Source of the DNA: Lactobacillus iners DSM 13335
GTDB lineage: Bacteria > Bacillota > Bacilli > Lactobacillales > Lactobacillaceae
Direction of reading: 5' to 3'
Assembly (NCBI RefSeq): GCF_000160875.1
Contig: NZ_GG700801.1
Coordinates: forward strand, 120,779-178,892
Length of the DNA: 58,114 nucleotides
Shown: one piece after another, positions 18,052 through 25,949 of the stretch
How the letters are laid out: each line of letters starts with the position of its first letter
Numbering within the stretch: the first letter of the stretch is position 1
Notes under the pieces: model-generated
Told to the model about the DNA's origin: nothing
What the model saw: only the letters and a program-made list of their open reading frames with translations
Databases searched by the model: none
Position numbers and translations under genes: made by a program

Positions 18052-19374
18052 TTATTTATTTTGTTCCAGCAAGGCTTCATATGCAACTTCATATTTGGTA
18101 ATATCGCCAGCACCCATGAAAACTAGAACAGCATCTTTAAACTTAGTTAAATCAGCTATATTGTCCAAAGATATTACCTCTGAATTAGGAATTCTTTTCG
18201 TTAAATCTTGGCTTGAAATATTACCATGATTTTCTCGAGCAGAACCAAAAATTGGTGTCACATATGCATAATCAGCAGTTTTTAAAATCTCAACAAATTG
18301 ATCAGCAAATTCTGCAGTTCGTGAATATGTATGTGGCTGAAAAATCGCAACTAATATTTTGTTAGGATATTTTTGTCTAGCAGCTTGCAAAGTAGCCTTC
18401 ATTTCTGTTGGATGGTGTGCATAATCATCAATAATATTAATCTTGCCATATGATTTTTCACTAAAGCGACGTTTAGCTCCCTTATAAGTTAACAATGCTG
18501 CTCGCACTAAATCTAATGATTCTTTTTCAATATATGCTACCGCAATTACAGCAGTAGTATTTAAAATATTATGATCACCGAACAAATGTATTTCAAATTG
18601 TCCTAATTCAATATCGTGATACTTAACTTTGAAAGTAGAACCTGTAATATTTTTTTGAATATCATAAGCTTGAAAATCATCAGTATTATTAAAACCATAA
18701 GTATATTTAGGAATAGATACTTGGATATTATTCAATCGGGTGTCATCGCCCCATACAAATAAGCCTTTTTTGGTTTGCTCGGCAGCAGTTTGGAAAGCAG
18801 ATGCATAATCATCACGATCTTTAAAATAATCAGGATGGTCAAAATCAACATTGGTCATAATTTGATAATCAGGATGATATGCTAAAAAATGACGGCGATA
18901 TTCATCAGCTTCATAAACAAAAAAGCGTGAATCTTTAATTGCTTTTCCAGTACCATCACCAATCAAAAATGAAGTTGGTGCTAATTGTCCTAAAACATGT
19001 GCTAACAACCCCGTAGTTGAAGTTTTACCATGTGAACCAGATATACCAATACTTGTATGCTGTGCAATAATTTCCTGAACAGTATCAGGATAAGATTGCC
19101 AGACAATTTTTTTATCAATGCATGCTTTGACTTCAACATTTTCTTCTTTAAAAGCATTTCCTTTAATAATTACTTGCCCTTGATCTTTAATATTATTAGC
19201 ATCAAACGGTGTTATTTTTATTCCTTTAGCAAGTAAAGGATCTTGCGTAAAAGTATGCTTTTCAATATCTGATCCAGCAACATGATACCCCATATCATGC
19301 AAAATCAATGCTAAAGATGCCATTCCGGTACCCTTTATTCCAATAAACCAATATTCTTTTGTCTTATCTAACAT
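18052..19374 (-). CDS. murC: UDP-N-acetylmuramate--L-alanine ligase
   Basis: Cytoplasmic peptidoglycan-precursor enzyme that adds L-alanine to UDP-N-acetylmuramic acid with ATP. It has 440 residues, normal for MurC. The N-terminal Rossmann domain opens with IGIKGTGMASLALIL, the ATP loop is GISGSHGKTSTTGLL, and the central-domain and C-terminal MurC-specific phrases follow (DDYAHHPTEM, FQPHTYSR). The start has GGGGTTAG upstream. It is the last gene of a minus-strand run with ytpR, a thioredoxin-like gene and trmB, with its own terminator. The murC-ytpR neighbourhood is also known in Bacillus and other Firmicutes. Confidence 0.97.
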   Translation of the reverse strand: MLDKTKEYWFIGIKGTGMASLALILHDMGYHVAGSDIEKHTFTQDPLLAKGIKITPFDANNIKDQGQVIIKGNAFKEENVEVKACIDKKIVWQSYPDTVQEIIAQHTSIGISGSHGKTSTTGLLAHVLGQLAPTSFLIGDGTGKAIKDSRFFVYEADEYRRHFLAYHPDYQIMTNVDFDHPDYFKDRDDYASAFQTAAEQTKKGLFVWGDDTRLNNIQVSIPKYTYGFNNTDDFQAYDIQKNITGSTFKVKYHDIELGQFEIHLFGDHNILNTTAVIAVAYIEKESLDLVRAALLTYKGAKRRFSEKSYGKINIIDDYAHHPTEMKATLQAARQKYPNKILVAIFQPHTYSRTAEFADQFVEILKTADYAYVTPIFGSARENHGNISSQDLTKRIPNSEVISLDNIADLTKFKDAVLVFMGAGDITKYEVAYEALLEQNK

Positions 19375-19408
19375 AGCTAACCCCGATTTTTTATCTTCTT
19401 AGCAAAAA

Positions 19409-20062
19409 TTACAATGTGATTTGTCCACATGCCAATAATTCATCACATTTTGTAGGTTCAAATTCGTCTCCAACTTTGAATGTATCAGGTACAACCAAAA
19501 TTCCACGTTTTTGTGGAGCATGTGGCAAGCCCAATTCACGAGCCGAACAAATCATTCCACTTGATTTTACACCACGTAATTCACCAGGCCAAATTTGTTG
19601 ACCATTTGGCATCAAAGTTCCAGGTAAAGCAACAACTACTTTTTGTCCTTGTTGAATATTAGGTGCACCACAAACGATTTGATATTCATCATCCCCTACA
19701 TTAATTGTAGTTACATGTAAATGATCAGAATCTGGATGTGGTTCACAAGTTTTTACAAATCCATAAACTAAAGTAGGCTTTCCTAATTCTAATTTGTCGT
19801 CAAATCCTGCTTTAGTTAGCTGATCATTCAAAATATCAAGTAACTTTTGGTCAGGTTTTACTTGACCATTTGGTAATTTATCATAATCTAAAAAATCACT
19901 AACTTTAAAGAAATTATATCCAACGATTTTACCTTTTTCATCCTTAACTTGGACTATATTATTCTTTTCTTCATATGTGCTACGACCCTCACCTTGATCT
20001 AAAATCAAAATGATTGTATCTGGATAACTTTTTTTATTAGTGGAAATTATCATGATTTTCAT
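19409..20062 (-). CDS. ytpR: YtpR family tRNA-binding protein
   Basis: A 217-residue protein with an N-terminal DUF4479-type domain and a C-terminal EMAP/tRNA-binding OB fold like the one at the start of bacterial PheT (beta subunit). The OB part begins near VYGFVKTCEPHPDSDHLHV and contains the typical YQIVCGAPN and GMICSARELGLP phrases. Function beyond RNA binding is not established. An AAAGGA site is close to the ATG at 20062; a second ATG at 20053 would have a longer spacing, so the start could be three codons later. It sits between a thioredoxin-like gene and murC, as ytpR and ytpP do in Bacillus. Confidence 0.9.
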   Translation of the reverse strand: MKIMIISTNKKSYPDTIILILDQGEGRSTYEEKNNIVQVKDEKGKIVGYNFFKVSDFLDYDKLPNGQVKPDQKLLDILNDQLTKAGFDDKLELGKPTLVYGFVKTCEPHPDSDHLHVTTINVGDDEYQIVCGAPNIQQGQKVVVALPGTLMPNGQQIWPGELRGVKSSGMICSARELGLPHAPQKRGILVVPDTFKVGDEFEPTKCDELLACGQITL

Positions 20063-20077
20063 TTGTCCTTTCTTACA

Positions 20078-20398
20078 TTAACCTAAAGATTTTAAAAAGC
20101 TAACTACTTCTTCTTTGGTCTTTCTATCCTTACTTACCAGTCTACCAATTTCTTGGCCATCTTGGTAGGCAACGAAACTTGGAATCCCCAAAATATTCAT
20201 TTTTTTTGCTAAATCAGTAGCTCCATCAATATCTATATAACAAAACTGATATTCTGTAAACTCTGATACAATCTCCGGTAAAAACATATCCAAAAAGCGA
20301 CAATCTGGACACCACGAAGCTGAAAACAACAAGACCACTTTGCCTTTAGCTATTTCTCGTTGAAAATCACTTGTCGAAAACTCTGCAAACTTTTTCAT
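20078..20398 (-). CDS. Thioredoxin-like protein (YtpP type)
   Basis: A 106-residue thioredoxin-fold protein without a signal peptide, so cytoplasmic. The redox motif is WCPDC (in SASWCPDCRFLD) instead of the WCGPC of thioredoxin itself. The cis-Pro loop is IPSFVAY. Bacillus YtpP, next to ytpR, has the same arrangement and may act in low-molecular-weight-thiol reduction. Here it is 15 bases upstream of ytpR on the same strand and 18 bases after trmB, so it is probably in one operon. A clear AAGGAA site precedes the ATG. Confidence 0.9.
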   Translation of the reverse strand: MKKFAEFSTSDFQREIAKGKVVLLFSASWCPDCRFLDMFLPEIVSEFTEYQFCYIDIDGATDLAKKMNILGIPSFVAYQDGQEIGRLVSKDRKTKEEVVSFLKSLG

Positions 20399-20416
20399 CT
20401 TTTTTATTCCTTACTT

Positions 20417-21067
20417 TTAAAAATGTGCATGAACACAATATATCCTATTACCTCGTTCAGCAAACTTATGCTCATACTCTGTCTCAATATTTTGTTTATA
20501 AATTTCCGAATTACATTGATGTAAATCTAAACTTACAAAATCAAACAACATACCATAATTATTCATACTTTGTAAACTATATTCAAATAGACCCTGATTA
20601 TCTGTTTTAAACTCAATATGTCCATTATCTTTTAATACTTGTTTATACTTATCTAAAAAAGATTTATAGGTTAATCGCCTCTTTTCGTGTCTAGTTTTAG
20701 GCCACGGATCTGAAAAATTCAAAAAGATAATATCAGCACTTTTTGGTGGCAAATATAAGGCTATATTAGCAGCGTCGGCACACATGATTTGTAAGTTATC
20801 TATCTGATCAGCTAACTTCTTACGCAAAATCATCCCTGCAGCTGTAGTTTGCAATTCAACACCGATAAAATTCATCTCAGGATGTTGCTTAGCCCAATTA
20901 ATAATAAATTGCCCCTTACCAGAACCAATTTCAATAGCTAGTGGCTTAGAAAAGTCAGCAAATCGTTCTTGCCAAGGTATTTTTATTTCAGGATCAGGTT
21001 CATTTAAAAGTGCCTCAGGATGTTCAAGCACTAATTTTTGAGCCCATGGTTTATTTCTTAATCTCAT
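20417..21067 (-). CDS. trmB: tRNA (guanine-N7-)-methyltransferase
   Basis: A 216-residue SAM-dependent enzyme that makes m7G46 in the tRNA variable loop. It starts with MRLRNKPWA, typical of TrmB, then has the SAM motif AIEIGSGKGQFI, the acidic GVELQ strand end, and the signature FSDPWPKTRHEKRRLT. Full length. Start supported by a GGCGGA site. It lies 11 bases after ecsB on the same strand and begins the trmB-trx-ytpR-murC run, possibly as a continuation of ecsAB. Confidence 0.97.
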   Translation of the reverse strand: MRLRNKPWAQKLVLEHPEALLNEPDPEIKIPWQERFADFSKPLAIEIGSGKGQFIINWAKQHPEMNFIGVELQTTAAGMILRKKLADQIDNLQIMCADAANIALYLPPKSADIIFLNFSDPWPKTRHEKRRLTYKSFLDKYKQVLKDNGHIEFKTDNQGLFEYSLQSMNNYGMLFDFVSLDLHQCNSEIYKQNIETEYEHKFAERGNRIYCVHAHF

Positions 21068-21078
21068 ACTAAATCCGC

Positions 21079-22275
21079 CTAACGTTTAAATTTATTAATA
21101 GTTTGTCCAATCTTAACTGGTAAATATACATATAACAAGATGAGCGTCAATACAAACAACCCTAAGATATATAACAATGACTGTAGATTACCAGCTGAAG
21201 CTATAACTAACCCTATACTTATTAGCAGCCACTGCAACAGAATAAATTTTTGTAATACTTTTGCTAAATCAACAGCACGGCTACTTCTACTAATTGGCTG
21301 TACATGATACATCATATTTCGCTCATAAATATTGGCCACAGGTAATAATTGATATATTGTCAAAAAAATAACAATAGCTGCTAAAAATGTATTTAACTTA
21401 TAATCTTGAATAATAAAAATAAGTAATAAAGCAAAGACTATCATTCTGAGTAGCAAATTACTATATTCAGGATCTCGCAATAAGATCCGCTGAAAAAGAA
21501 ACATATTGGCTGTTTGTTTTTTTCTAGATATTAAGAAATCTAAATATTTGCGACGTGATATTGTAATTTTCTTATCTTGCACGTCAGTAAACATACTATA
21601 AAAATTATCAATTCTATCTTTACGTTGGGCTTCTTTGCTAATAGCTTTATTCCAATTAAATCCTTGCAAGGGCTGTCTAATAATATATACCATTGCCACT
21701 ACAATTATTGCTAATAATACAAGCGGTTGATATATACCTAATAAAATCAAAAAATATCCGATGACTGTAAAAGCTATTGTGTTATAGTGCAACTTGTCAT
21801 TAAAATACAAACTATGTTCTTGCAATAAATGTTGTACATGCTTTAAAAGTAACATATCGACAAGCAATATTAGATAATTAATTGGATGAATAGCCAGCCG
21901 TAAAAAAGCAAAGGGAAAAGCAATGCCGCCAACTAATAACAAAATAATCGTCGGCAATACCATACTATATTTAAGCATTGGCTTCAGATAAAATTCGAGC
22001 TGATCATCCAGCGACAGCAAAAATTGCTGATCTGCATGTTCAAATAAGGTAACCAAGCTGCCAAAGCCAAATGAGATTGAAAAAACTAAAGCAAGTAGTG
22101 GCGAATAATACCATAAATTCCTTGGCCACGTTTGAATACTTTTAGCATACCAAAACATCAAGGCCCCAAAAATTAAAAGTAAGGCTAATACAAAAAAATC
22201 ATTAAAAACAAGTGCTAAATAGTGAATTTGCTTACGAGCGTTACTATTTAATCTTTTATTAGCTATTTTTTGCAT
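21079..22275 (-). CDS. ecsB: ABC transporter permease EcsB
   Basis: A 398-residue membrane protein with about ten hydrophobic segments, partner of EcsA. EcsAB in Bacillus affects protein secretion, regulated intramembrane proteolysis by RasP and competence; the transported molecule is not settled. It begins 17 bases before ecsA ends, with an AGGAGC site inside ecsA, so the pair is coupled. The N-terminal cytoplasmic stretch (NKRLNSNARKQIHYL) is typical. The neighbouring HIT gene and prsA on the opposite strand repeat the ecsA-hit-prsA arrangement of Bacillus. Confidence 0.9.
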   Translation of the reverse strand: MQKIANKRLNSNARKQIHYLALVFNDFFVLALLLIFGALMFWYAKSIQTWPRNLWYYSPLLALVFSISFGFGSLVTLFEHADQQFLLSLDDQLEFYLKPMLKYSMVLPTIILLLVGGIAFPFAFLRLAIHPINYLILLVDMLLLKHVQHLLQEHSLYFNDKLHYNTIAFTVIGYFLILLGIYQPLVLLAIIVVAMVYIIRQPLQGFNWNKAISKEAQRKDRIDNFYSMFTDVQDKKITISRRKYLDFLISRKKQTANMFLFQRILLRDPEYSNLLLRMIVFALLLIFIIQDYKLNTFLAAIVIFLTIYQLLPVANIYERNMMYHVQPISRSSRAVDLAKVLQKFILLQWLLISIGLVIASAGNLQSLLYILGLFVLTLILLYVYLPVKIGQTINKFKR

Positions 22276-23008
22276 TGCAATGCTCCTGATTTAATACTTT
22301 ATATAAACGGTCAAATGAATCTGTATCTTTCAAGCCATAAAACTTTCTAATTTCTGTTAGATTACCTTCTTTTTCAATCGTTCCATTATTCAAAACAGCA
22401 AATTTATCAACAATTTCTTGAGCTTCAGCTAAGACATGTGTTGTCATTAAAACCATTTTTCCATCATTAGAAGCAGCTTTAACTAAATCAATAAAATTAG
22501 CTACTGCCAATGGATCTAACCCTGTAAATGGTTCATCAATCACTAATAAACTACTTTGAGCTAAAAAGCCAGCCACAATCATTACTTTTTGTTTCATACC
22601 TTTGGAAAAATTAATTGGCAACCAATCTAATTTATTTTCCAATCTAAATAATTTGCATAAATGTAATGCATGTTCATATGCACTATCATGATCTAATCCA
22701 TATGCTAAAATCACCAATTCTATATGCTCTTTTAGCGTTAATTCCGGATATAATATTGGTGTTTCAGGTATGTAGGCTACATTTTTTTTGAATGCTGCTG
22801 GATTTTGTACTAAGTCAATTCCATTTAATGTAATTTCACCACGTTGCATTCTTAATAAACCTAATAAATGCTTAATAGTAGTAGATTTTCCTGCACCATT
22901 TAAGCCAATTAAGCCGACAACTTGCCCACTTTCAATTTTTAAATTGATATCTTTAATAACAGTAATACCGGTATAGCCACCAGTTAATTTTTTTATTGTT
23001 AAAGTCAT
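22259..23008 (-). CDS. ecsA: ABC transporter ATPase EcsA
   Basis: A 249-residue nucleotide-binding subunit for EcsB. Walker A is GLNGAGKSTT, the signature is NFSKGMKQKVM, Walker B is LLVIDEPFTGLDP, and the H-loop is in MTTHVL. Length is normal. A GAGGCGG site sits ahead of the ATG. It is divergent from the HIT gene, with 90 bases between the two starts holding both promoters. Confidence 0.95.
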   Translation of the reverse strand: MTLTIKKLTGGYTGITVIKDINLKIESGQVVGLIGLNGAGKSTTIKHLLGLLRMQRGEITLNGIDLVQNPAAFKKNVAYIPETPILYPELTLKEHIELVILAYGLDHDSAYEHALHLCKLFRLENKLDWLPINFSKGMKQKVMIVAGFLAQSSLLVIDEPFTGLDPLAVANFIDLVKAASNDGKMVLMTTHVLAEAQEIVDKFAVLNNGTIEKEGNLTEIRKFYGLKDTDSFDRLYKVLNQEHCNAKNS

Positions 23009-23098
23009 AAAATAACCGCCTCATACTGAAAAAACTTACTTATTATGATAGCATGAACCATAGTAAAACAAAATTTTTAAAATGAGAAGGGAAAAAAT

Positions 23099-23536
23099 AT
23101 GTCAAATTTGGTTCAAGATTGCATTTTTTGTAAAATAATTAGAAACGAAATACCAGCTTATACTGTCTTTGAAAATGATGACGTTAAAGCTTTTTTAGAT
23201 ATTTCACAAGTCACTAAGGGACACGTCTTAATTATACCAAAAAAACATTTAATTAACTTTTTTGATTATAGTCAAGAAGATGCTGCAAAATATTTGCAAT
23301 ACATTCCAAAAATTGCTCAAGCAATTAAAGCATCAGATAAAAATATCAAAGGTCTTAATGTTTTTGTTAACAATGGTGAAATTGCTGGTCAGGTAGTTAT
23401 GCACTCACATATTCATTTAGTGCCAAGATATGATGAAAATGATGGCGTTAACGTGCCACATATTAATCATGCAGCTGAATATACTCCTGAAGCTTATCAA
23501 GAAGTAGCTAATACTATCAAGCAACATTTATCTTAA
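23099..23536 (+). CDS. HIT family nucleotide hydrolase
   Basis: A 145-residue protein of the histidine-triad family (Hit/HinT type), which hydrolyses nucleoside phosphoramidates and dinucleotides. It has an N-terminal zinc-type CIFCKI motif and the triad HSHIHLVPR near the end. GAAGGG is the ribosome-binding site. It is followed closely by a small membrane-anchored gene and then prsA on the same strand. Confidence 0.95.
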   Translation: MSNLVQDCIFCKIIRNEIPAYTVFENDDVKAFLDISQVTKGHVLIIPKKHLINFFDYSQEDAAKYLQYIPKIAQAIKASDKNIKGLNVFVNNGEIAGQVVMHSHIHLVPRYDENDGVNVPHINHAAEYTPEAYQEVANTIKQHLS

Positions 23537-23547
23537 GGAATTTATAT

Positions 23548-23859
23548 ATGAAAAAATCAACTATCGGCTTAATTATTGGTCTCAGTGCTGGTATCTGCTG
23601 GGGTTTAAAAAAGAGACGCCCTAACAAGCAAGATGAAGCATATTTTAAGCAATGGTCTACTAGTTTAATAAGTAATTGTACTAATACTAAAAATGGTATC
23701 TCTAAACTAAAAAAGCAATGTGATGCTTTAATTTCAGAACAAATGCCTATAGCTAACCAAACAATTCAAGAACTAAAGGACAGCTTTGGCAAATATTCCA
23801 TTGCAATTAAACCTAAGATTGCTAAAATGGAAAATAGTATTAAGCAATTAAATAAATAA
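23548..23859 (+). CDS. Small YtxH-like membrane-anchored protein
   Basis: A 103-residue protein with a short N-terminal hydrophobic anchor (MKKSTIGLIIGLSAGICWGL), a strongly basic stretch (KKRRPNK) and a helical, lysine-rich remainder probably in coiled-coil form. This layout resembles YtxH-type proteins and the small gene between hit and prsA in many lactobacilli. No catalytic motif. It starts 11 bases after the HIT gene with AAGGAAT as ribosome-binding site, so it is co-transcribed with it. Confidence 0.8.
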   Translation: MKKSTIGLIIGLSAGICWGLKKRRPNKQDEAYFKQWSTSLISNCTNTKNGISKLKKQCDALISEQMPIANQTIQELKDSFGKYSIAIKPKIAKMENSIKQLNK

Positions 23860-23949
23860 TTATAAAAAATTAACTGGATAAAATTATGTTTATATCCTTT
23901 TTTGTGTTATATTTTTAACTGTAACTATATAAGATTTGGAGATATGTAT

Positions 23950-24843
23950 ATGCAATTTAAAAAATCGTTGAAAACATTATTATTGATAGCAGCTTTTTCT
24001 GGTGTGGCTCTAACGGCTACTGGATGCTCCAAGACGGTCGCTAACTACAAAGGCGGAAAAATAACTCAAGAAGATTTTTATAACAAAGTAAAAAAATCAC
24101 CTGCAGGACAAGCTATATTAGCTAATATGATTATTAACAAAACTTTACAACAACAATATGGTAGTCAAGTTTCCAAGAAAAAAGTAAATACAGCTTATGA
24201 CAATGCTAGAAAACAATATGGTGCACGTTTTGAAATGGTTTTACAACAAAATGGTATGACACCTGAAGCATATAAAGAAAGTATTCAAACAAACTTACTT
24301 TTGCAAGCTGCTTTAAAAGATATTAAACCTATTACCAAAGCTCAAGAAAAGAAAGCTTGGAAAGAATACCAACCTAAAGTTCGAGTACAACACATTTTAG
24401 TAGAAAAAGAAGATACAGCTAAGAAAGTGATTGAAGAACTTGGCAAAGGAGCTAGTTTTAAAGATTTAGCTAAGAAATATTCAACAGATACTGGTACAAG
24501 CAAGAATGCTGGTAAAATTGAGCCCTTTGATTCCTCAGATACGACTTTAGATGCTGACTTCAAAGAAGCAGCCTTCAAATTGAAAACTGGCGAATACACT
24601 AAAAAGCCTGTTAAAACTCAATTTGGTTATCACATTATTAAAATGATTAAACACCCATCTAAGGGATCATTCCAAAGCCATAAATCGGAAATAATCGCAC
24701 GTATTTACCAAAAGATGGCTCAAGATCAAAACGTAATTAAGTCTGTTTTAGGCGTTGTCTTAAAGAGAGCTAATGTTAATATCAAAGATAACGATTTAAA
24801 GAATGTATTAACTCAATATATGGATGCAGATTTAAAGAAATAA
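23950..24843 (+). CDS. prsA: Foldase lipoprotein PrsA
   Basis: A 297-residue extracytoplasmic peptidyl-prolyl isomerase that helps secreted proteins fold. The start is the ATG at 23950, eight bases after TTGGAG; an ATG six bases upstream is too close to that site. The signal peptide ends in a lipobox LTATGC, so Cys22 should be lipidated. The parvulin domain (about 140-235) has VQHILV, FGYHIIKM and the Thr-Gly-Thr segment. Large secreted clients encoded nearby include the pullulanase and the cytolysin; that link is inference. A terminator follows. Confidence 0.95.
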   Translation: MQFKKSLKTLLLIAAFSGVALTATGCSKTVANYKGGKITQEDFYNKVKKSPAGQAILANMIINKTLQQQYGSQVSKKKVNTAYDNARKQYGARFEMVLQQNGMTPEAYKESIQTNLLLQAALKDIKPITKAQEKKAWKEYQPKVRVQHILVEKEDTAKKVIEELGKGASFKDLAKKYSTDTGTSKNAGKIEPFDSSDTTLDADFKEAAFKLKTGEYTKKPVKTQFGYHIIKMIKHPSKGSFQSHKSEIIARIYQKMAQDQNVIKSVLGVVLKRANVNIKDNDLKNVLTQYMDADLKK

Positions 24844-24864
24844 AAGATAATAATTAGACTAATT

Positions 24865-24899
24865 AACGTAGTAGTTCAAGCAAACACTACGTTTTTTTT
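24865..24899 (+). terminator. Terminator of prsA
   Basis: AACGTAGT ... ACTACGTT followed by a run of T, 22 bases after prsA. Confidence 0.9.
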
Positions 24900-24911
24900 G
24901 TGATCTATACT

Positions 24912-24966
24912 AAAAATACCGACCTCCTTGACTAGCTTTTAAGACTAGTTATGGCATATCGGTATA
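24912..24966 (-). terminator. Terminator of yhaM
   Basis: Long minus-strand hairpin: ATACCGA closes with TCGGTAT and the inner ACTAG with CTAGT, followed by TTTTT. It directly follows the yhaM stop codon. Confidence 0.75.
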
Positions 24967-24970
24967 TTTT

Positions 24971-25948
24971 TTATTCTAAATTATTGATTTTATTTAAATC
25001 AGAACTATCAATAGGACGATAGAATCTGCGATTATCTTGGGATGAAATCAGCTCAGTAAAGGTACCTGGTTCAGTACGCTGTAAAGATCTAGTAATAGCA
25101 TATACTGTAGCATCCATATCATCAATTTTATGTAACAATTCCGCCTCTAAAATTGCCGGGCGACGGGCAGCACCATACTCAGGCAATCCATGATGTGATA
25201 ACACCATATGCCTTAAAAGTACTAAATCCTCATCATATTCTTTAATTTTCAATTCTTTTGCTGCTAAAATTATTTGCTCATCGATAATGACTAAATGTCC
25301 TAGTAAATTTCCCTCTACTGTATATTTAGTAGCCACAGGTCCGCTCAATTCTATAACCTTACCTAGATCATGCAAAATACAACCTGCATACAATAAAGAA
25401 TGGTTAACTTGGGGATAGATTTTAGAAATGGCAACTGCTAGTTTTAACATCGTCACAGTATGTAACAATAATCCACCTTTGCAGGCATGATGATTGGACT
25501 TGCCAGCAGGAAAATCAATAAATTTTTGGTACCATTTATCTACCAAAAAACTAACTATCGATTTCCAAATAGGATTATTTATTTCAAGAATACCATCCTT
25601 TAATTCACTAACTAGTTCATTAACATCTATGTATGATTTTTCAGTAAAATCCGTTATATTAGTCACTTCACTAGAGCCAACAGTTTGCATAGATAAGATT
25701 TTTATTTGATAATGATTCTGAAATTTTTCCTTAATCCCATTTAATTGCACAAAAGTACCTGCTACATACTTTGCTACATCATCATCTGCAACATTCCATA
25801 AATTACCACGGATATATGAATCACCATCTGAAAAAATCAAAACCAGATATGGTTCATTTTTCTTATTTTTGCGTAAAATGGCATCTTTTATTAGGACTAT
25901 TATGTCCATGGACTCACCATCATTATATGTAACTAGCTTTTTTTTCAT
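24971..25948 (-). CDS. yhaM: 3'-5' exoribonuclease YhaM
   Basis: A 325-residue nuclease with an N-terminal OB-fold (about 10-95) and an HD domain. Metal ligands appear in HHACKGGLLLHTVTM and GCILHDLGK. In Bacillus YhaM trims RNA and single-stranded DNA from the 3' end. It starts two bases after yhaN ends, in the order yheA-yhaO-yhaN-yhaM. GGAATTAAG precedes the ATG. Length is close to the Bacillus protein. Confidence 0.95.
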   Translation of the reverse strand: MKKKLVTYNDGESMDIIVLIKDAILRKNKKNEPYLVLIFSDGDSYIRGNLWNVADDDVAKYVAGTFVQLNGIKEKFQNHYQIKILSMQTVGSSEVTNITDFTEKSYIDVNELVSELKDGILEINNPIWKSIVSFLVDKWYQKFIDFPAGKSNHHACKGGLLLHTVTMLKLAVAISKIYPQVNHSLLYAGCILHDLGKVIELSGPVATKYTVEGNLLGHLVIIDEQIILAAKELKIKEYDEDLVLLRHMVLSHHGLPEYGAARRPAILEAELLHKIDDMDATVYAITRSLQRTEPGTFTELISSQDNRRFYRPIDSSDLNKINNLE

Positions 25949-25949
25949 C